Shown: positions 23,992 to 32,244, numbered from the stretch's first letter. The stretch is DNA of 64,000 nucleotides from RGIG4034 sp045576455 (GCA_045576455.1 JAZNGM010000001.1:124001-188000); one strand, 5' to 3'. The notes: generated from the letters alone by a model not told the origin. Numbers and translations: made by a program.

Positions 23992-25140
23992 TTGGAAGCG
24001 TATTTTGACAATTCAGCGACAACCAGATGCTTTGACAGTGTAACGGATATCATGGTAAAGGTGATGAAGGAAGCCTATGGTAATCCTTCAAGCATGCATA
24101 ATAAAGGTGTTGAGGCAGAGGGATATGTACGATATGCCAAAGAGATAATTGCTAAGAGCCTGAAGGTAACTGAAAAAGAGATATTTTTCACATCAGGTGG
24201 AACAGAATCCGACAATCTTGCATTAATCGGTGCCGCAATGGCACAGTATAGATATGGTAAGCATCTGATTACCAGTATGATAGAGCATCCGGCAGTAATA
24301 CAGACAATGAAATATCTTGAAACACAAGGTTTTACAGTGACTTATCTGCCGGTAGATGAAAACGGAAGAGTGCGCGTTAGGGATGTAGCAAACGCGATGA
24401 CGAAGGATACTATTCTTGTATCTATAATGCACACTAATAATGAGATTGGTTCTCTTCAGCCGGTTGAAGAAATCGGAGCCCTTATTAAGAGTATGAATCC
24501 GCGTACGCTTTTCCATGTGGATGCGGTTCAGGGATACGGTAAAGTACGGATATATCCTAAAAAGATGAATATAGATATGTTGTCGGTAAGCGGTCATAAG
24601 ATACATGGACCGAAAGGAATCGGTTTCCTGTATGTAAATGAAAAGGTAAGGCTTAAACCGGTTATTTATGGCGGCGGACAGCAGGGCGGACTCCGCTCGG
24701 GAACAGAAAATGTTCCGGGTATCGCCGGTATCGGAAAAGCGGTTGAGGAATTATTCAGGGACTTCGAAAAAGATATAGATGAGTTATATTCCGTTAAACA
24801 GTATTTTGTTGATGAGATAACAAAGATAGACGGCGTCTATGTAAACGGATTAACCGGAAGGGATAGTGCGCCACATGTTGTCAGTGTTTCCGTCAGTGGT
24901 ATCAGAAGTGAAGTGCTGTTGCATGCATTGGAAGATAAAGGAATTTATATTTCTGCAGGAAGTGCATGCTCGTCGCATAAGAAGGAGTCGTCAGCAACAT
25001 TGAAAGCAATCGGCGTAGCGAAGGATTTATTGGATTCAACCGTAAGATTCAGTTTTTCCGTGTTTACAACAAGGGAAGAAATTGATTATGCCGTGAAGGT
25101 GCTTGCCCAGATAGTCCCGTTTTACAGGAGATTTAAGTAA
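23992..25140 (+). CDS. Cysteine desulfurase, NifS/IscS family (possibly NifZ-type for ThiI)
   Basis: A 382-aa PLP enzyme that removes sulfur from cysteine and holds it as a persulfide. Motifs: YFDNSATT at the N-terminus, FTSGGTESDN, the PLP lysine in SVSGHKIHGPKGIG (about residue 203), and the catalytic Cys in SAGSACSS (about 326). Start is TTG 23992 after GGAGGC. In Bacillus the desulfurase NifZ is encoded beside thiI and feeds tRNA 4-thiouridine synthesis. Here thiI lies about 2.9 kb further on, with accessory DNA between, so the same partnership is likely but inferred. A Rho-independent terminator follows. Confidence 0.93.
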   Translation: MEAYFDNSATTRCFDSVTDIMVKVMKEAYGNPSSMHNKGVEAEGYVRYAKEIIAKSLKVTEKEIFFTSGGTESDNLALIGAAMAQYRYGKHLITSMIEHPAVIQTMKYLETQGFTVTYLPVDENGRVRVRDVANAMTKDTILVSIMHTNNEIGSLQPVEEIGALIKSMNPRTLFHVDAVQGYGKVRIYPKKMNIDMLSVSGHKIHGPKGIGFLYVNEKVRLKPVIYGGGQQGGLRSGTENVPGIAGIGKAVEELFRDFEKDIDELYSVKQYFVDEITKIDGVYVNGLTGRDSAPHVVSVSVSGIRSEVLLHALEDKGIYISAGSACSSHKKESSATLKAIGVAKDLLDSTVRFSFSVFTTREEIDYAVKVLAQIVPFYRRFK

Positions 25141-25180
25141 AGACAGAGTGTATTTGAATCAATTTGGAAATAAGGCTTTA

Positions 25181-25226
25181 GAAGATAGCAGTATTGACGT
25201 GTTTAACAGTCGGTGCTGCTATCTTT
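25181..25226 (+). terminator. Rho-independent terminator after the desulfurase
   Basis: GATAGCAG (25184-25191) pairs with CTGCTATC (25216-25223), and the intervening bases extend the stem through G-T pairs. TTTT follows. This isolates the desulfurase transcript from the repeat array. Confidence 0.8.
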
Positions 25227-25263
25227 TGTATTTATAAGTAGTTCAGAAAAAAAGGAATGTATT

Positions 25264-25605
25264 GGTTGTGTCCTGCCAGGAGAAACCCAATAAAAGATGA
25301 AAAAAGCAAGAAAAAGTGGTATGGTTTGGCTGGTGTTACCCAATGAAATGGAGAAAAAGTAAGAAAAAGTGGTATGGTCCGGCTAGAGTTACCCAATAAA
25401 ATGGAGAAAAAGTAAGAAAAAGTGGTATGCCTTGTCTGGTGTTACCCAATAAAATGGAGAAAAAGTAAGAAAAAATGGTATGGTTCGGCTAGAGTTACCC
25501 AATAACATATAAAAAAAGTAAGAAAAAATGGTATGCCTTGTCTGGTGTTACCCAATAAAATATAGAAAAAGTAAGAAATAATGGTATGGTTCGGCAGGAG
25601 ATATG
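25264..25605. repeat. 53-bp tandem repeat array, about six units
   Basis: The unit begins GGTATG, has TTACCCAATAAAAT in the middle, and ends AGTAAGAAAAAGT. GGT starts at 25318, 25371, 25424, 25477, 25530 and 25583, an exact 53-bp period; a degraded copy precedes (25264-25317) and the last copy is partial. Two head types alternate: GGTTCGGCTAGAG and GCCTTGTCTGGTG, so the last part looks like a 106-bp doublet copied twice. The period is not a multiple of three and there are no unique spacers, so neither coding sequence nor CRISPR fits. The gap 25141-25753 holds only this array, a terminator, a promoter and a 41-codon frame of doubtful value. Confidence 0.92.
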
Positions 25606-25690
25606 TTAGCAAGCTCTGTAAAACTTATAGTAAAAATCAATACCACCCGTTTAACCGATGGTGTCGATTTAGAAGTTTGGGGTACCCCCC

Positions 25691-25718
25691 TTGCCAATTC
25701 TTTTTCATCATATATAAT
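25691..25718 (+). promoter_or_regulatory. Probable sigma-A promoter of the Rpn-family gene
   Basis: TTGCCA at 25691-25696 and a perfect TATAAT at 25713-25718 with a 16-bp spacer, 36 bp before the ATG. A GGGGTACCCC palindrome at 25679-25688 abuts the -35 box and may be an operator. Confidence 0.55.
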
Positions 25719-25753
25719 TATCATATAGGATTCCTCTGTGTCAGGAGGAATAT

Positions 25754-26596
25754 ATGAAGAAAACATTACAACAACTTACCATTAAAGATAATTTCATGTT
25801 TGCGGCAGTTATGTGCAGGGAAGATAACTGCAAGAAGCTGCTTGAAATGATTCTTGGTATCGAAATTGAAAGGGTAGAGGTAGACAAGGAAAAGTGTATG
25901 GTCTACCATCCACAGTATAAGGGAGTCCGTCTTGATGTGTATGCAAAAGACGAGAACAACACCCGGTATAACGTGGAGATGCAGGCACGCCCGGTGGAAG
26001 ATTTAGGAAAGCGGGCAAGATATTATCGCAGTCAGATAGACATGGATATGTTGCTTACAGGATGTGATTATGCTGAGCTTCCGAACTCGTATGTAATCTT
26101 TATTTGTGATTTCGACCCTTATGGCGAAGGAAGATATATGTATACCTTTGAAAACCGTTGCGTGCAGAATACAACACTTTCAATGCAGGATGGCGGAAGA
26201 ACAATATTTCTTAGTACATTAGGGAATAATCCTAAAGAAGTACCCAAGAAACTGGTAAGTTTTCTTAAGTTTGTAAGGGCTGATTTGAAGGAAAGTATGA
26301 CAGAGTTTGAAGATGACTATGTAAGAAGACTTCAGCAAAGCATACAGGATATCAAAGTAAGCCGGGAAATGGAGACGCGCTATATGACGTTAGAACAATT
26401 GATTAAAGATGAACGTAAGGAAGCGAAACTGGAAGCAAAACAAGAATCTATTCTTGAGCTTTTAGGAGAAATAGGAGAAGTTTCCGAAGAATTGAAGGGA
26501 CGTATTTTTGCGGAAAGTAATCTTGAAATTCTTGGCGCATGGCATAAGCTTGCGGCAAAATCCGATTCTATTGAAGCGTTTGTAGAACGCATGTAA
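25754..26596 (+). CDS. Rpn-family / PD-(D/E)XK nuclease-fold putative transposase
   Basis: A 280-aa member of the Rpn-type (PF12784-like) family. The N-terminus (LTIKDNFMFAAVMC) is typical. The nuclease core is RLDVYAKDENNTRYNVEMQ, giving the Asp and ExQ pair of the PD-(D/E)XK fold (about residues 58-77). A coiled, Glu/Lys-rich C-terminal part follows. E. coli Rpn proteins are DNA endonucleases that promote recombination, and recent work on the family suggests phage-defence roles; transposition itself is not shown. The gene has AGGAGG before ATG 25754, its own promoter, and the 53-bp array just upstream. No flanking terminal inverted repeats were found. Confidence 0.85.
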   Translation: MKKTLQQLTIKDNFMFAAVMCREDNCKKLLEMILGIEIERVEVDKEKCMVYHPQYKGVRLDVYAKDENNTRYNVEMQARPVEDLGKRARYYRSQIDMDMLLTGCDYAELPNSYVIFICDFDPYGEGRYMYTFENRCVQNTTLSMQDGGRTIFLSTLGNNPKEVPKKLVSFLKFVRADLKESMTEFEDDYVRRLQQSIQDIKVSREMETRYMTLEQLIKDERKEAKLEAKQESILELLGEIGEVSEELKGRIFAESNLEILGAWHKLAAKSDSIEAFVERM

Positions 26597-26627
26597 ATCT
26601 GTAATATCTAAATTTGTACCATCAACA

Positions 26628-26685
26628 AATTGAGCACTTTACGTAGTGATAGCAATCGAACTATTCTGATTAAAAGTGCCCAATT
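26628..26685. other. Inverted repeat downstream of the Rpn-family gene
   Basis: AATTGAGCACTTT (26628-26640) and AAAGTGCCCAATT (26673-26685) are complementary at 12 of 13 positions. No T-run follows on either strand, so it is not a standard terminator. It lies between convergent genes. Confidence 0.55.
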
Positions 26686-26759
26686 CTCACTATAATCATG
26701 CCTATTCAGGCGACAAATTCATTTTATATCAGAGGAATCCTATTTTATACTTGTGCTAT

Positions 26760-27824
26760 TTATCCCCTCCATATCCGAATCATACCGTTTTCCTGCAATT
26801 TGGCCGTAATAATTATTAATATAGGGAACGTAAACAGGCCGACGAAACCGAAAAGCTTTAGTCCAAGGTACATGGCGATAAGCGTTACAAGGGGCGGCAA
26901 ACCAACCTGACGGCCGATGATTTTAGGCTCTATTATATTTCGGAATACCGTAATAAATATATATATTATTATGAGCCCAATGCCCATATAAGTATTGCCT
27001 GTAAAAAGGGATATTACAGACCACGGAATCAGTGCAGTGCCGGTGCCGACAACGGGCAGGATGTCAAGAAATGCAATAATTAGTGCCAGTACAATGGCAT
27101 AGTCAAGCTTTAAAACCGTAAACCCTATGATAAGCTCAATAAAGGTGATGAACATAATAAAAAGATATCCGCGAAGCATTTTCAGTATATTTTCAAGAAA
27201 CAATCTTTTTGCCTTGCATATAACGGAACGGTTCTTTTCATTAAACTGCAATAAAATAAAGCGGGTTATTTTCTTATAATCATTTGTCATAAAAAAAGAA
27301 GCAACCACAGATAAAACGGTAGTTAAAAGTATAGCGGGAATATTGACAAGTAACCACCGCGTTGAAGAAGATATGAATCCCGTGATATAGGAGATGGCTT
27401 TGTCGATAAGCTTAGCCGGGCTGTTTTGGATGATATCGGATAGGTCGTTTGGCAAGGTATTCAGAAAATCAGCATACCACAGGCTGATATCGTCAAAAGC
27501 GTTTTTGATTTCCGGCGCGGAATCGCTAATAAATACAACAAAATCGGTTGTTTCGAGGTAAAGGCGATATGCTATAAAGCCAATGAGGGCAAAAATGGCA
27601 TTCATAATAAAGAAAACAAGGAGAAAAGACAACAGGGCACGCGGAATGCCGGTTTTGGCAGTCAGAAAATTGATAGGTGATTGCAATATGAGTGCTACGA
27701 TAAAACCGACTACAAACGGCAGTAACCATACAATTAAGTATTTTAAAGTGAAATAAATTAAAAAAGCGATAAACGCAATAAAAAGTGTATCGGTCATATA
27801 TTTCTTTTTGGTCGCGGTTGTCAT
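26760..27824 (-). CDS. AI-2E-family transporter / sporulation membrane protein YtvI-like
   Basis: A 354-aa polytopic membrane protein with about eight hydrophobic segments. The start (TDTLFIAFIAFLIYFTLKYL, then LPFVVGFIVALILQSPINFL) and the C-terminal block (LDILPVVGTGTALIPWS, then KIIGRQVGLPPLVTL) are typical of YtvI/AI-2E exporters. YtvI is made during endospore formation in Bacillus; its cargo is unknown. ATG 27824 is preceded by AAGGAG. It is convergent with the Rpn-family gene and divergent from thiI. Confidence 0.88.
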   Translation of the reverse strand: MTTATKKKYMTDTLFIAFIAFLIYFTLKYLIVWLLPFVVGFIVALILQSPINFLTAKTGIPRALLSFLLVFFIMNAIFALIGFIAYRLYLETTDFVVFISDSAPEIKNAFDDISLWYADFLNTLPNDLSDIIQNSPAKLIDKAISYITGFISSSTRWLLVNIPAILLTTVLSVVASFFMTNDYKKITRFILLQFNEKNRSVICKAKRLFLENILKMLRGYLFIMFITFIELIIGFTVLKLDYAIVLALIIAFLDILPVVGTGTALIPWSVISLFTGNTYMGIGLIIIYIFITVFRNIIEPKIIGRQVGLPPLVTLIAMYLGLKLFGFVGLFTFPILIIITAKLQENGMIRIWRG

Positions 27825-27975
27825 ACTGACTCCTTTCTTATATTTAGTGGCTAATGGTAATGCCGGTTTCTGTAAAACATTTCTATTCTATCCAAAAAAA
27901 TATATCTATATCCATTTTTAGGAAAACATATGAATTTAAGTATTTGAGGGTCCGGTATTTAATCATATGCGGGGA

Positions 27976-28004
27976 TTGTTTTTTTAAAACTTCTCTGTTA
28001 TTAT
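27976..28004 (+). promoter_or_regulatory. Probable sigma-A promoter of thiI
   Basis: TTGTTT at 27976-27981 and TATTAT at 27999-28004, 17-bp spacer, 50 bp before thiI. It shows that thiI can be transcribed independently of the distant desulfurase gene. Confidence 0.5.
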
Positions 28005-28054
28005 CGGTATGGAGTAAAATGTGATTTTTTGTGATTTAAGAAAGAGGTGTACTA

Positions 28055-29233
28055 ATGTTTAAAGCATTTTTAATAAAGTATGCAGAGATTGGTATAAAGG
28101 GTAAAAACAGATATCTTTTTGAAGATATGCTTGTTAAGCAGATTGTCATTGCATTAAAACGTTGTGACGGCAAATTCGAGGTAAGAAAGACAAAGGGCAG
28201 AATTTATGTAGATGCCCTTACAGACTTTGATTTCGATGAAGCGGTGGAAGCACTTAAAACAGTTTTTGGTATTACCGGTATCTGTCCTGTAGTATATGTG
28301 GAAGATGAAGGTTTTGAAAAGCTTTCTGAAGTTATTGTAGATTATATGGATAAAGTGTATCCGGACAAAAACAAAACATTCAAGGTATGTGCAAGAAGAG
28401 CGAGAAAGAACTATCCCCTTGATTCCATGGAGATTAATGCCGAAATGGGTGGCGTTATCCTTGAGGCATTTCCTGAGATGGCAGTGGATGTACATAATCC
28501 GGAAATTGAGCTTAATATCGAGATTAGGGAAAAAATATATATCTATTCCATTATTATTCCGGGGCCGGGCGGAATGCCGATTGGAACTGCAGGAAAAGCA
28601 ATGCTTCTTTTGTCGGGCGGAATAGATTCACCGGTTGCAGGTTACATGATTTCAAAGCGTGGCGTTACTTTAGAGGCCTGTTATTTTCATGCACCGCCAT
28701 ATACAAGCGAACGTGCAAAACAGAAGGTTGTGGACCTTGCAAAACAGATAGCAAAATACTGTGGTCCTATCCGCCTTCATGTCATTAATTTTACGGATAT
28801 ACAGTTGTATATTTACGAGAAATGTCCGCACGAAGAACTTACTATTATTATGAGAAGATATATGATGCGTATTGCAGAGCATATTGCGAAGGAAAACGGC
28901 TGCCTTGGACTTGTGACGGGCGAGAGTATCGGACAGGTTGCATCCCAGACTTTGTATTCACTCGCATCAACAAACGAAGTGTGTACACTTCCTGTTTACA
29001 GACCGCTTATCGCTTTTGACAAGCAGGATATTGTGGATATTTCCGAAAAGATTGATACGTATGAGACTTCTATTTTGCCGTACGAAGATTGCTGTACTAT
29101 TTTCGTGGCTAAACATCCGGTTACGAAGCCGAACCAGAAGGTAATACGTATTCATGAACAGAACCTTGAGGAAAATATTGATTTGTTATTCAGACAGGCA
29201 ATTGCTTCCGATGAAATCATTGAAGTGGAATAA
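28055..29233 (+). CDS. thiI: tRNA 4-thiouridine synthase ThiI
   Basis: A 392-aa tRNA sulfurtransferase that adenylates U8 of tRNA and inserts sulfur from a desulfurase persulfide. An N-terminal ferredoxin-like domain and a THUMP domain (about 60-165) precede the PP-loop ATPase motif LLLSGGIDSPVAG. The C-terminal rhodanese domain of the E. coli enzyme is absent, as in Bacillus, which uses a partner desulfurase directly. The conserved VTGESIGQVASQTL is present. Good ribosome site AGAGGTG. Confidence 0.96.
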   Translation: MFKAFLIKYAEIGIKGKNRYLFEDMLVKQIVIALKRCDGKFEVRKTKGRIYVDALTDFDFDEAVEALKTVFGITGICPVVYVEDEGFEKLSEVIVDYMDKVYPDKNKTFKVCARRARKNYPLDSMEINAEMGGVILEAFPEMAVDVHNPEIELNIEIREKIYIYSIIIPGPGGMPIGTAGKAMLLLSGGIDSPVAGYMISKRGVTLEACYFHAPPYTSERAKQKVVDLAKQIAKYCGPIRLHVINFTDIQLYIYEKCPHEELTIIMRRYMMRIAEHIAKENGCLGLVTGESIGQVASQTLYSLASTNEVCTLPVYRPLIAFDKQDIVDISEKIDTYETSILPYEDCCTIFVAKHPVTKPNQKVIRIHEQNLEENIDLLFRQAIASDEIIEVE

Positions 29234-29271
29234 TGAACTATATAAACAGAGAATAACAAAATAACAGAAAA

Positions 29272-29306
29272 TAAAAAACAGCCAGGCCGGTTGTCCGGAA
29301 TGGCTG
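29272..29306 (-). terminator. Rho-independent terminator of the HPr-like gene
   Basis: On the minus strand CAGCCA pairs with TGGCTG, with an inner CCGG/CCGG contact, followed by TTTTTTATTTT. On the plus strand no T-run follows, so it serves the minus-strand gene. Confidence 0.75.
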
Positions 29307-29328
29307 CTTGTCTGCGGGTAAAAACTTA

Positions 29329-29559
29329 CTAAACCATGTAAGGCTTTAAGATATTAAGAACTTCGTCTGCACTATCTTCTGCATGAATATTTAAGTCGAT
29401 TGGTTTAGAAAGATCCAAACTGAAAATACCCATAATAGATTTTGCATCGATAACATATCTACCAGATACTAAATCGAAGTCGTAATCGAACTTTGTAATG
29501 TCATTAACGAATGATTTTACTTTGTCGATTGAATTTAATGAAATCTGAACTGTTTTCAT
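29329..29559 (-). CDS. HPr-like protein lacking the phosphorylatable histidine
   Basis: A 76-aa single-domain HPr-fold protein, shorter than HPr (85-88 aa). The Ser-46 region is recognisable (IDAKSIMGIFSLDLSKPI, Ser41 here), but the GLHARP loop is replaced by NSIDKVKSF, with no His. It therefore cannot carry phosphate from Enzyme I. It lies alone on the minus strand between thiI and mtaB with its own strong ribosome site (AAAGGAGG) and terminator, so it is a real, independently expressed gene. A regulatory role in carbon control, through Ser phosphorylation or binding, is inference; a non-PTS function is equally possible. Confidence 0.8.
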   Translation of the reverse strand: MKTVQISLNSIDKVKSFVNDITKFDYDFDLVSGRYVIDAKSIMGIFSLDLSKPIDLNIHAEDSADEVLNILKPYMV

Positions 29560-29665
29560 TGTATTTACCTCCTTTTACTAGTATACCTTCTGCTAATATA
29601 CTAATGTTAAAGGATAAAAATGTCAATGATAAAAGCACACAAAAATTACGGAGAATGGATAAATT

Positions 29666-31033
29666 ATGAGAATTGCACTGCACAATTTGGGTTGTAAAGT
29701 AAATTCATATGAGTTTGATATAATGCTTCAGCGTTTTCAAGACGAGGGCTATCAAATAGTCGGATTTGATGAAGAAGCAGATATTTATCTTGTTAATACG
29801 TGTAGTGTGACTAATATAGCGGACCGGAAGAGCCGTCAGATGTTGCACCGTGCAAAAAATAAAAATCCTGATGCGGTTGTTGTGGCCGTAGGGTGCTATG
29901 TGCAGACGGATGAAGGCAGACTGAAAGATGATTTGAGCGTTGACCTTGCTGTCGGTAATAATAGAAAAAAAGATATCGTTGATATAGTGAAAGATTATCT
30001 TGTAAAGCGGGAAAAGGCAGATGAACGCATATACGGGGAAGATATTATTGATATTAACCATACCGATGAATATGAAGAAATGAAGCTTATCAGAACGGCT
30101 GAACATACAAGGGCTTATATAAAGATTCAGGACGGCTGTAATCAATTCTGTACCTATTGCATTATTCCTTATGCAAGAGGAAGGGTAAGGAGCAGGAAGG
30201 AAGAAGATATTCTTGCGGAAGTGAAGGACTTGGTGAAAACCGGATATAAAGAAATCGTCGTTACCGGTATCCATATAAGCTCCTACGGTATTGATTTTGA
30301 AGCACCGGGCATTAATACACGGGATTATATGGAGCAAAAAAGTCATCTTCCTAAACTTATGGAAAAATTGAATGCAGTGGAAGGACTTGAAAGAATACGA
30401 CTGGGTTCCTTAGAACCCCGTATTATTACGGCAGAGTTTGTAGAGAAGCTTTCCGGTCTTTCGAAGCTTTGCCCGCATTTTCACTTATCCCTGCAGAGCG
30501 GCTGTGATGCTACGTTAAAGAGAATGAACCGGCATTATACGACGGCAGAATATGCTGATAAGGTTGCCCTTTTAAGAAATGCTTTTCCGGATTGTGCCGT
30601 AACAACGGATGTGATTACCGGATTTCCGGGAGAGACAGAGGAAGAATTTGAGAAAACCAGACAATATCTTGAAAGCCTTAACTTGTATGAAATGCATGTA
30701 TTTAAGTATTCCAAAAGACATGGTACAAAAGCAGCGGTTATGCCTAATCAGCTTACAGAGGCGGTTAAAGCTTCAAGAAGTGATGTTTTGCTTCAAATGA
30801 CCCAAATGCAGTCGGAAGCCTATAGAAAGAAGTTTATAGGAAAAGAATTATCCGTTCTTTTTGAAGAAAAAAAAGTAATTGGGGAAAAAGAGTATTTTAT
30901 TGGACATAGTAAGGAGTATCTTACGGTTGTAACGGATGCAGATACGGAGCAGGATGCCTTAAACAGCATTATGACTGTGAAAGCAGAAAATATGCTTCCG
31001 GGAAATGAAATTTTATACGCCGTCAGACTCTAA
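29666..31033 (+). CDS. mtaB: tRNA t6A37 methylthiotransferase MtaB
   Basis: A 455-aa radical SAM enzyme that converts t6A37 to ms2t6A37 in tRNAs reading ANN codons. The N-terminal UPF0004 domain supplies three Cys for one iron-sulfur cluster (GCKVN, NTCSVTN, VGCYVQ); the radical SAM cluster motif is CNQFCTYC. A C-terminal TRAM-type domain binds tRNA. The length and LGCKVNSYE opening distinguish it from MiaB. The start follows CGGAGAAT. Confidence 0.95.
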   Translation: MRIALHNLGCKVNSYEFDIMLQRFQDEGYQIVGFDEEADIYLVNTCSVTNIADRKSRQMLHRAKNKNPDAVVVAVGCYVQTDEGRLKDDLSVDLAVGNNRKKDIVDIVKDYLVKREKADERIYGEDIIDINHTDEYEEMKLIRTAEHTRAYIKIQDGCNQFCTYCIIPYARGRVRSRKEEDILAEVKDLVKTGYKEIVVTGIHISSYGIDFEAPGINTRDYMEQKSHLPKLMEKLNAVEGLERIRLGSLEPRIITAEFVEKLSGLSKLCPHFHLSLQSGCDATLKRMNRHYTTAEYADKVALLRNAFPDCAVTTDVITGFPGETEEEFEKTRQYLESLNLYEMHVFKYSKRHGTKAAVMPNQLTEAVKASRSDVLLQMTQMQSEAYRKKFIGKELSVLFEEKKVIGEKEYFIGHSKEYLTVVTDADTEQDALNSIMTVKAENMLPGNEILYAVRL

Positions 31034-31056
31034 AATAAGAAAAGATAAGTTGTATT

Positions 31057-31085
31057 TTGCCTTAATATGGAGTAAGATATATAAA
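31057..31085 (+). promoter_or_regulatory. Probable sigma-A promoter of ireB
   Basis: TTGCCT at 31057-31062 and TATAAA at 31080-31085 with a 17-bp spacer, 26 bp before the ireB ATG. Confidence 0.5.
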
Positions 31086-31111
31086 AATGGGCGTAGCATG
31101 GAGACTACAGG

Positions 31112-31387
31112 ATGCAGGATTTAGGAAATACACAATTTATTACATTAGGTACAGATGAGCTTCCGGTTGCAGAGACAGATGTTAAGACCGTTCTTGCAAC
31201 AGTTTATGAAGCATTAAGTGAAAAAGGGTATAATCCGGTTAACCAGATTGTGGGTTACATTATGTCAGGGGACCCGACATATATTACAAGCCATAATAAT
31301 GCGAGAAGCCTTATTATGAAGGTAGAGCGTGATGAGCTTGTAGAAGAGATGTTGCTTGAATATATCGCAAGTAACGGATGGAGTTAA
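31112..31387 (+). CDS. ireB: IreB-family regulatory phosphoprotein (YrzL)
   Basis: A 91-aa protein of the UPF0297/DUF965 family. IreB in Enterococcus is phosphorylated by the PASTA kinase IreK on N-terminal Thr residues and controls cephalosporin tolerance. The N-terminus here keeps the Thr-rich stretch (NTQFITLGTDE), and the core VYEALSEKGYNPVNQIVGYI is nearly invariant in the family. It forms the conserved yrzL-ruvX-yrzB order with the next two genes. Confidence 0.95.
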   Translation: MQDLGNTQFITLGTDELPVAETDVKTVLATVYEALSEKGYNPVNQIVGYIMSGDPTYITSHNNARSLIMKVERDELVEEMLLEYIASNGWS

Positions 31388-31391
31388 TGGC

Positions 31392-31826
31392 ATGCGGATA
31401 ATGGGACTTGATTTTGGCACCAAGACGGTAGGGGTAGCGGTAAGTGACCCCTTACTTATTACGGCACAAGGTGTTGAGATTATTAGACGTAAGTATGAGG
31501 ACAAGCTTAGACAGACGCTTGCGCGCATCGAAGAGCTTGTTAAAGAATACGAAGTTGATAAGATAGTTCTCGGACTACCTAAGAATATGAATAACACAGA
31601 AGGAGAAAGGGTTGAAAAAACGCTTTCTTTTCGTGATATGTTGGAAAGAAGAACGGGGCTTGACGTGGTTATGTGGGACGAGCGTTTGACCACGGTAGCC
31701 GCAGATAAAGCAATGATGGAAGCAGGTATCCGCCGTGAAAACAGACATGAATATGTTGATATGATTGCGGCAAGTCTAATTTTACAGGGATATCTGGATG
31801 CTTTAAGTATACAGAAACAACAATAA
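31392..31826 (+). CDS. ruvX: YqgF/RuvX-family nuclease (Holliday junction resolvase-like)
   Basis: A 144-aa RNase H-fold protein. MGLDFGTKTVGVAVSDP holds the first acidic residue, IVLGLPKNMNNTEG the middle motif, and DERLTTVAAD with HEYVDMIAASLIL the final ones. In E. coli YqgF processes 16S rRNA; a resolvase role has been proposed elsewhere. Start 31392 follows GGATGGAG by about 8 bp; an upstream frame from 31356 would overlap ireB and is rejected. Confidence 0.93.
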   Translation: MRIMGLDFGTKTVGVAVSDPLLITAQGVEIIRRKYEDKLRQTLARIEELVKEYEVDKIVLGLPKNMNNTEGERVEKTLSFRDMLERRTGLDVVMWDERLTTVAADKAMMEAGIRRENRHEYVDMIAASLILQGYLDALSIQKQQ

Positions 31827-31860
31827 TAATGTGAAACAGTACAATAATGGGAGAATAGAT

Positions 31861-32136
31861 ATGGCAGATAAGATAATTTTCAGACCGGAAGATGATGAAG
31901 AAGCGGTTGAGTTTTATGTAGTGGAGCAGACTACCATAGCCGGCGTTAATTACATTCTTGTGACTGAGGCGGAAGATGGGGATGCAGATGCCTATATTCT
32001 CAAAGATATGTCAAAAGCCGAAGAGGAAGAAGCAGTATACGAAATGGTAACAGAGGACAGCGAACTTGACGCTGTAAGCGGCGTTTTTGAAAGTATACTT
32101 GATGAAGAAGTTGACTTTGTAAGAGACGATGATTAA
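31861..32136 (+). CDS. DUF1292 (YrzB-family) protein
   Basis: A 91-aa acidic protein, rich in Asp and Glu, of the DUF1292 family (FRPEDDEEAVEFYVVEQTTI, then NYILVTE). Function is unknown, but it follows ruvX in most Firmicutes. ATG 31861 has GGGAGA about 7 bp upstream and matches the family start; a GTG at 31831 would add ten residues with no support. Confidence 0.92.
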   Translation: MADKIIFRPEDDEEAVEFYVVEQTTIAGVNYILVTEAEDGDADAYILKDMSKAEEEEAVYEMVTEDSELDAVSGVFESILDEEVDFVRDDD

Positions 32137-32244
32137 TCATGCAGGGGCATGATAGAGATAAACTATTTATTTTTTTATGTGTATATTAATACAGGATTCG
32201 TGAGCCGGTATTAATATGCGAAACAGAATTTGGAGGAAGATTAG

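Noticed and set aside
25264..25605. CRISPR array
   Set aside because: Copies are contiguous with an exact 53-bp period and no variable spacers, and no cas gene is near.
25548..25766. 72-codon minus-strand frame running into the 53-bp repeats
   Set aside because: Its end is the repeat itself read backwards, it overlaps the Rpn gene start and promoter, and it has no convincing ribosome site.
25606..26760. Transposon with terminal inverted repeats around the Rpn-family gene
   Set aside because: The inverted repeat at 26628-26685 has both arms on one side of the gene; no matching copy upstream and no target duplication could be found.
29705..30346. 213-codon minus-strand frame
   Set aside because: Fully antisense to mtaB, which has all its catalytic motifs; the reverse translation has no domain pattern.
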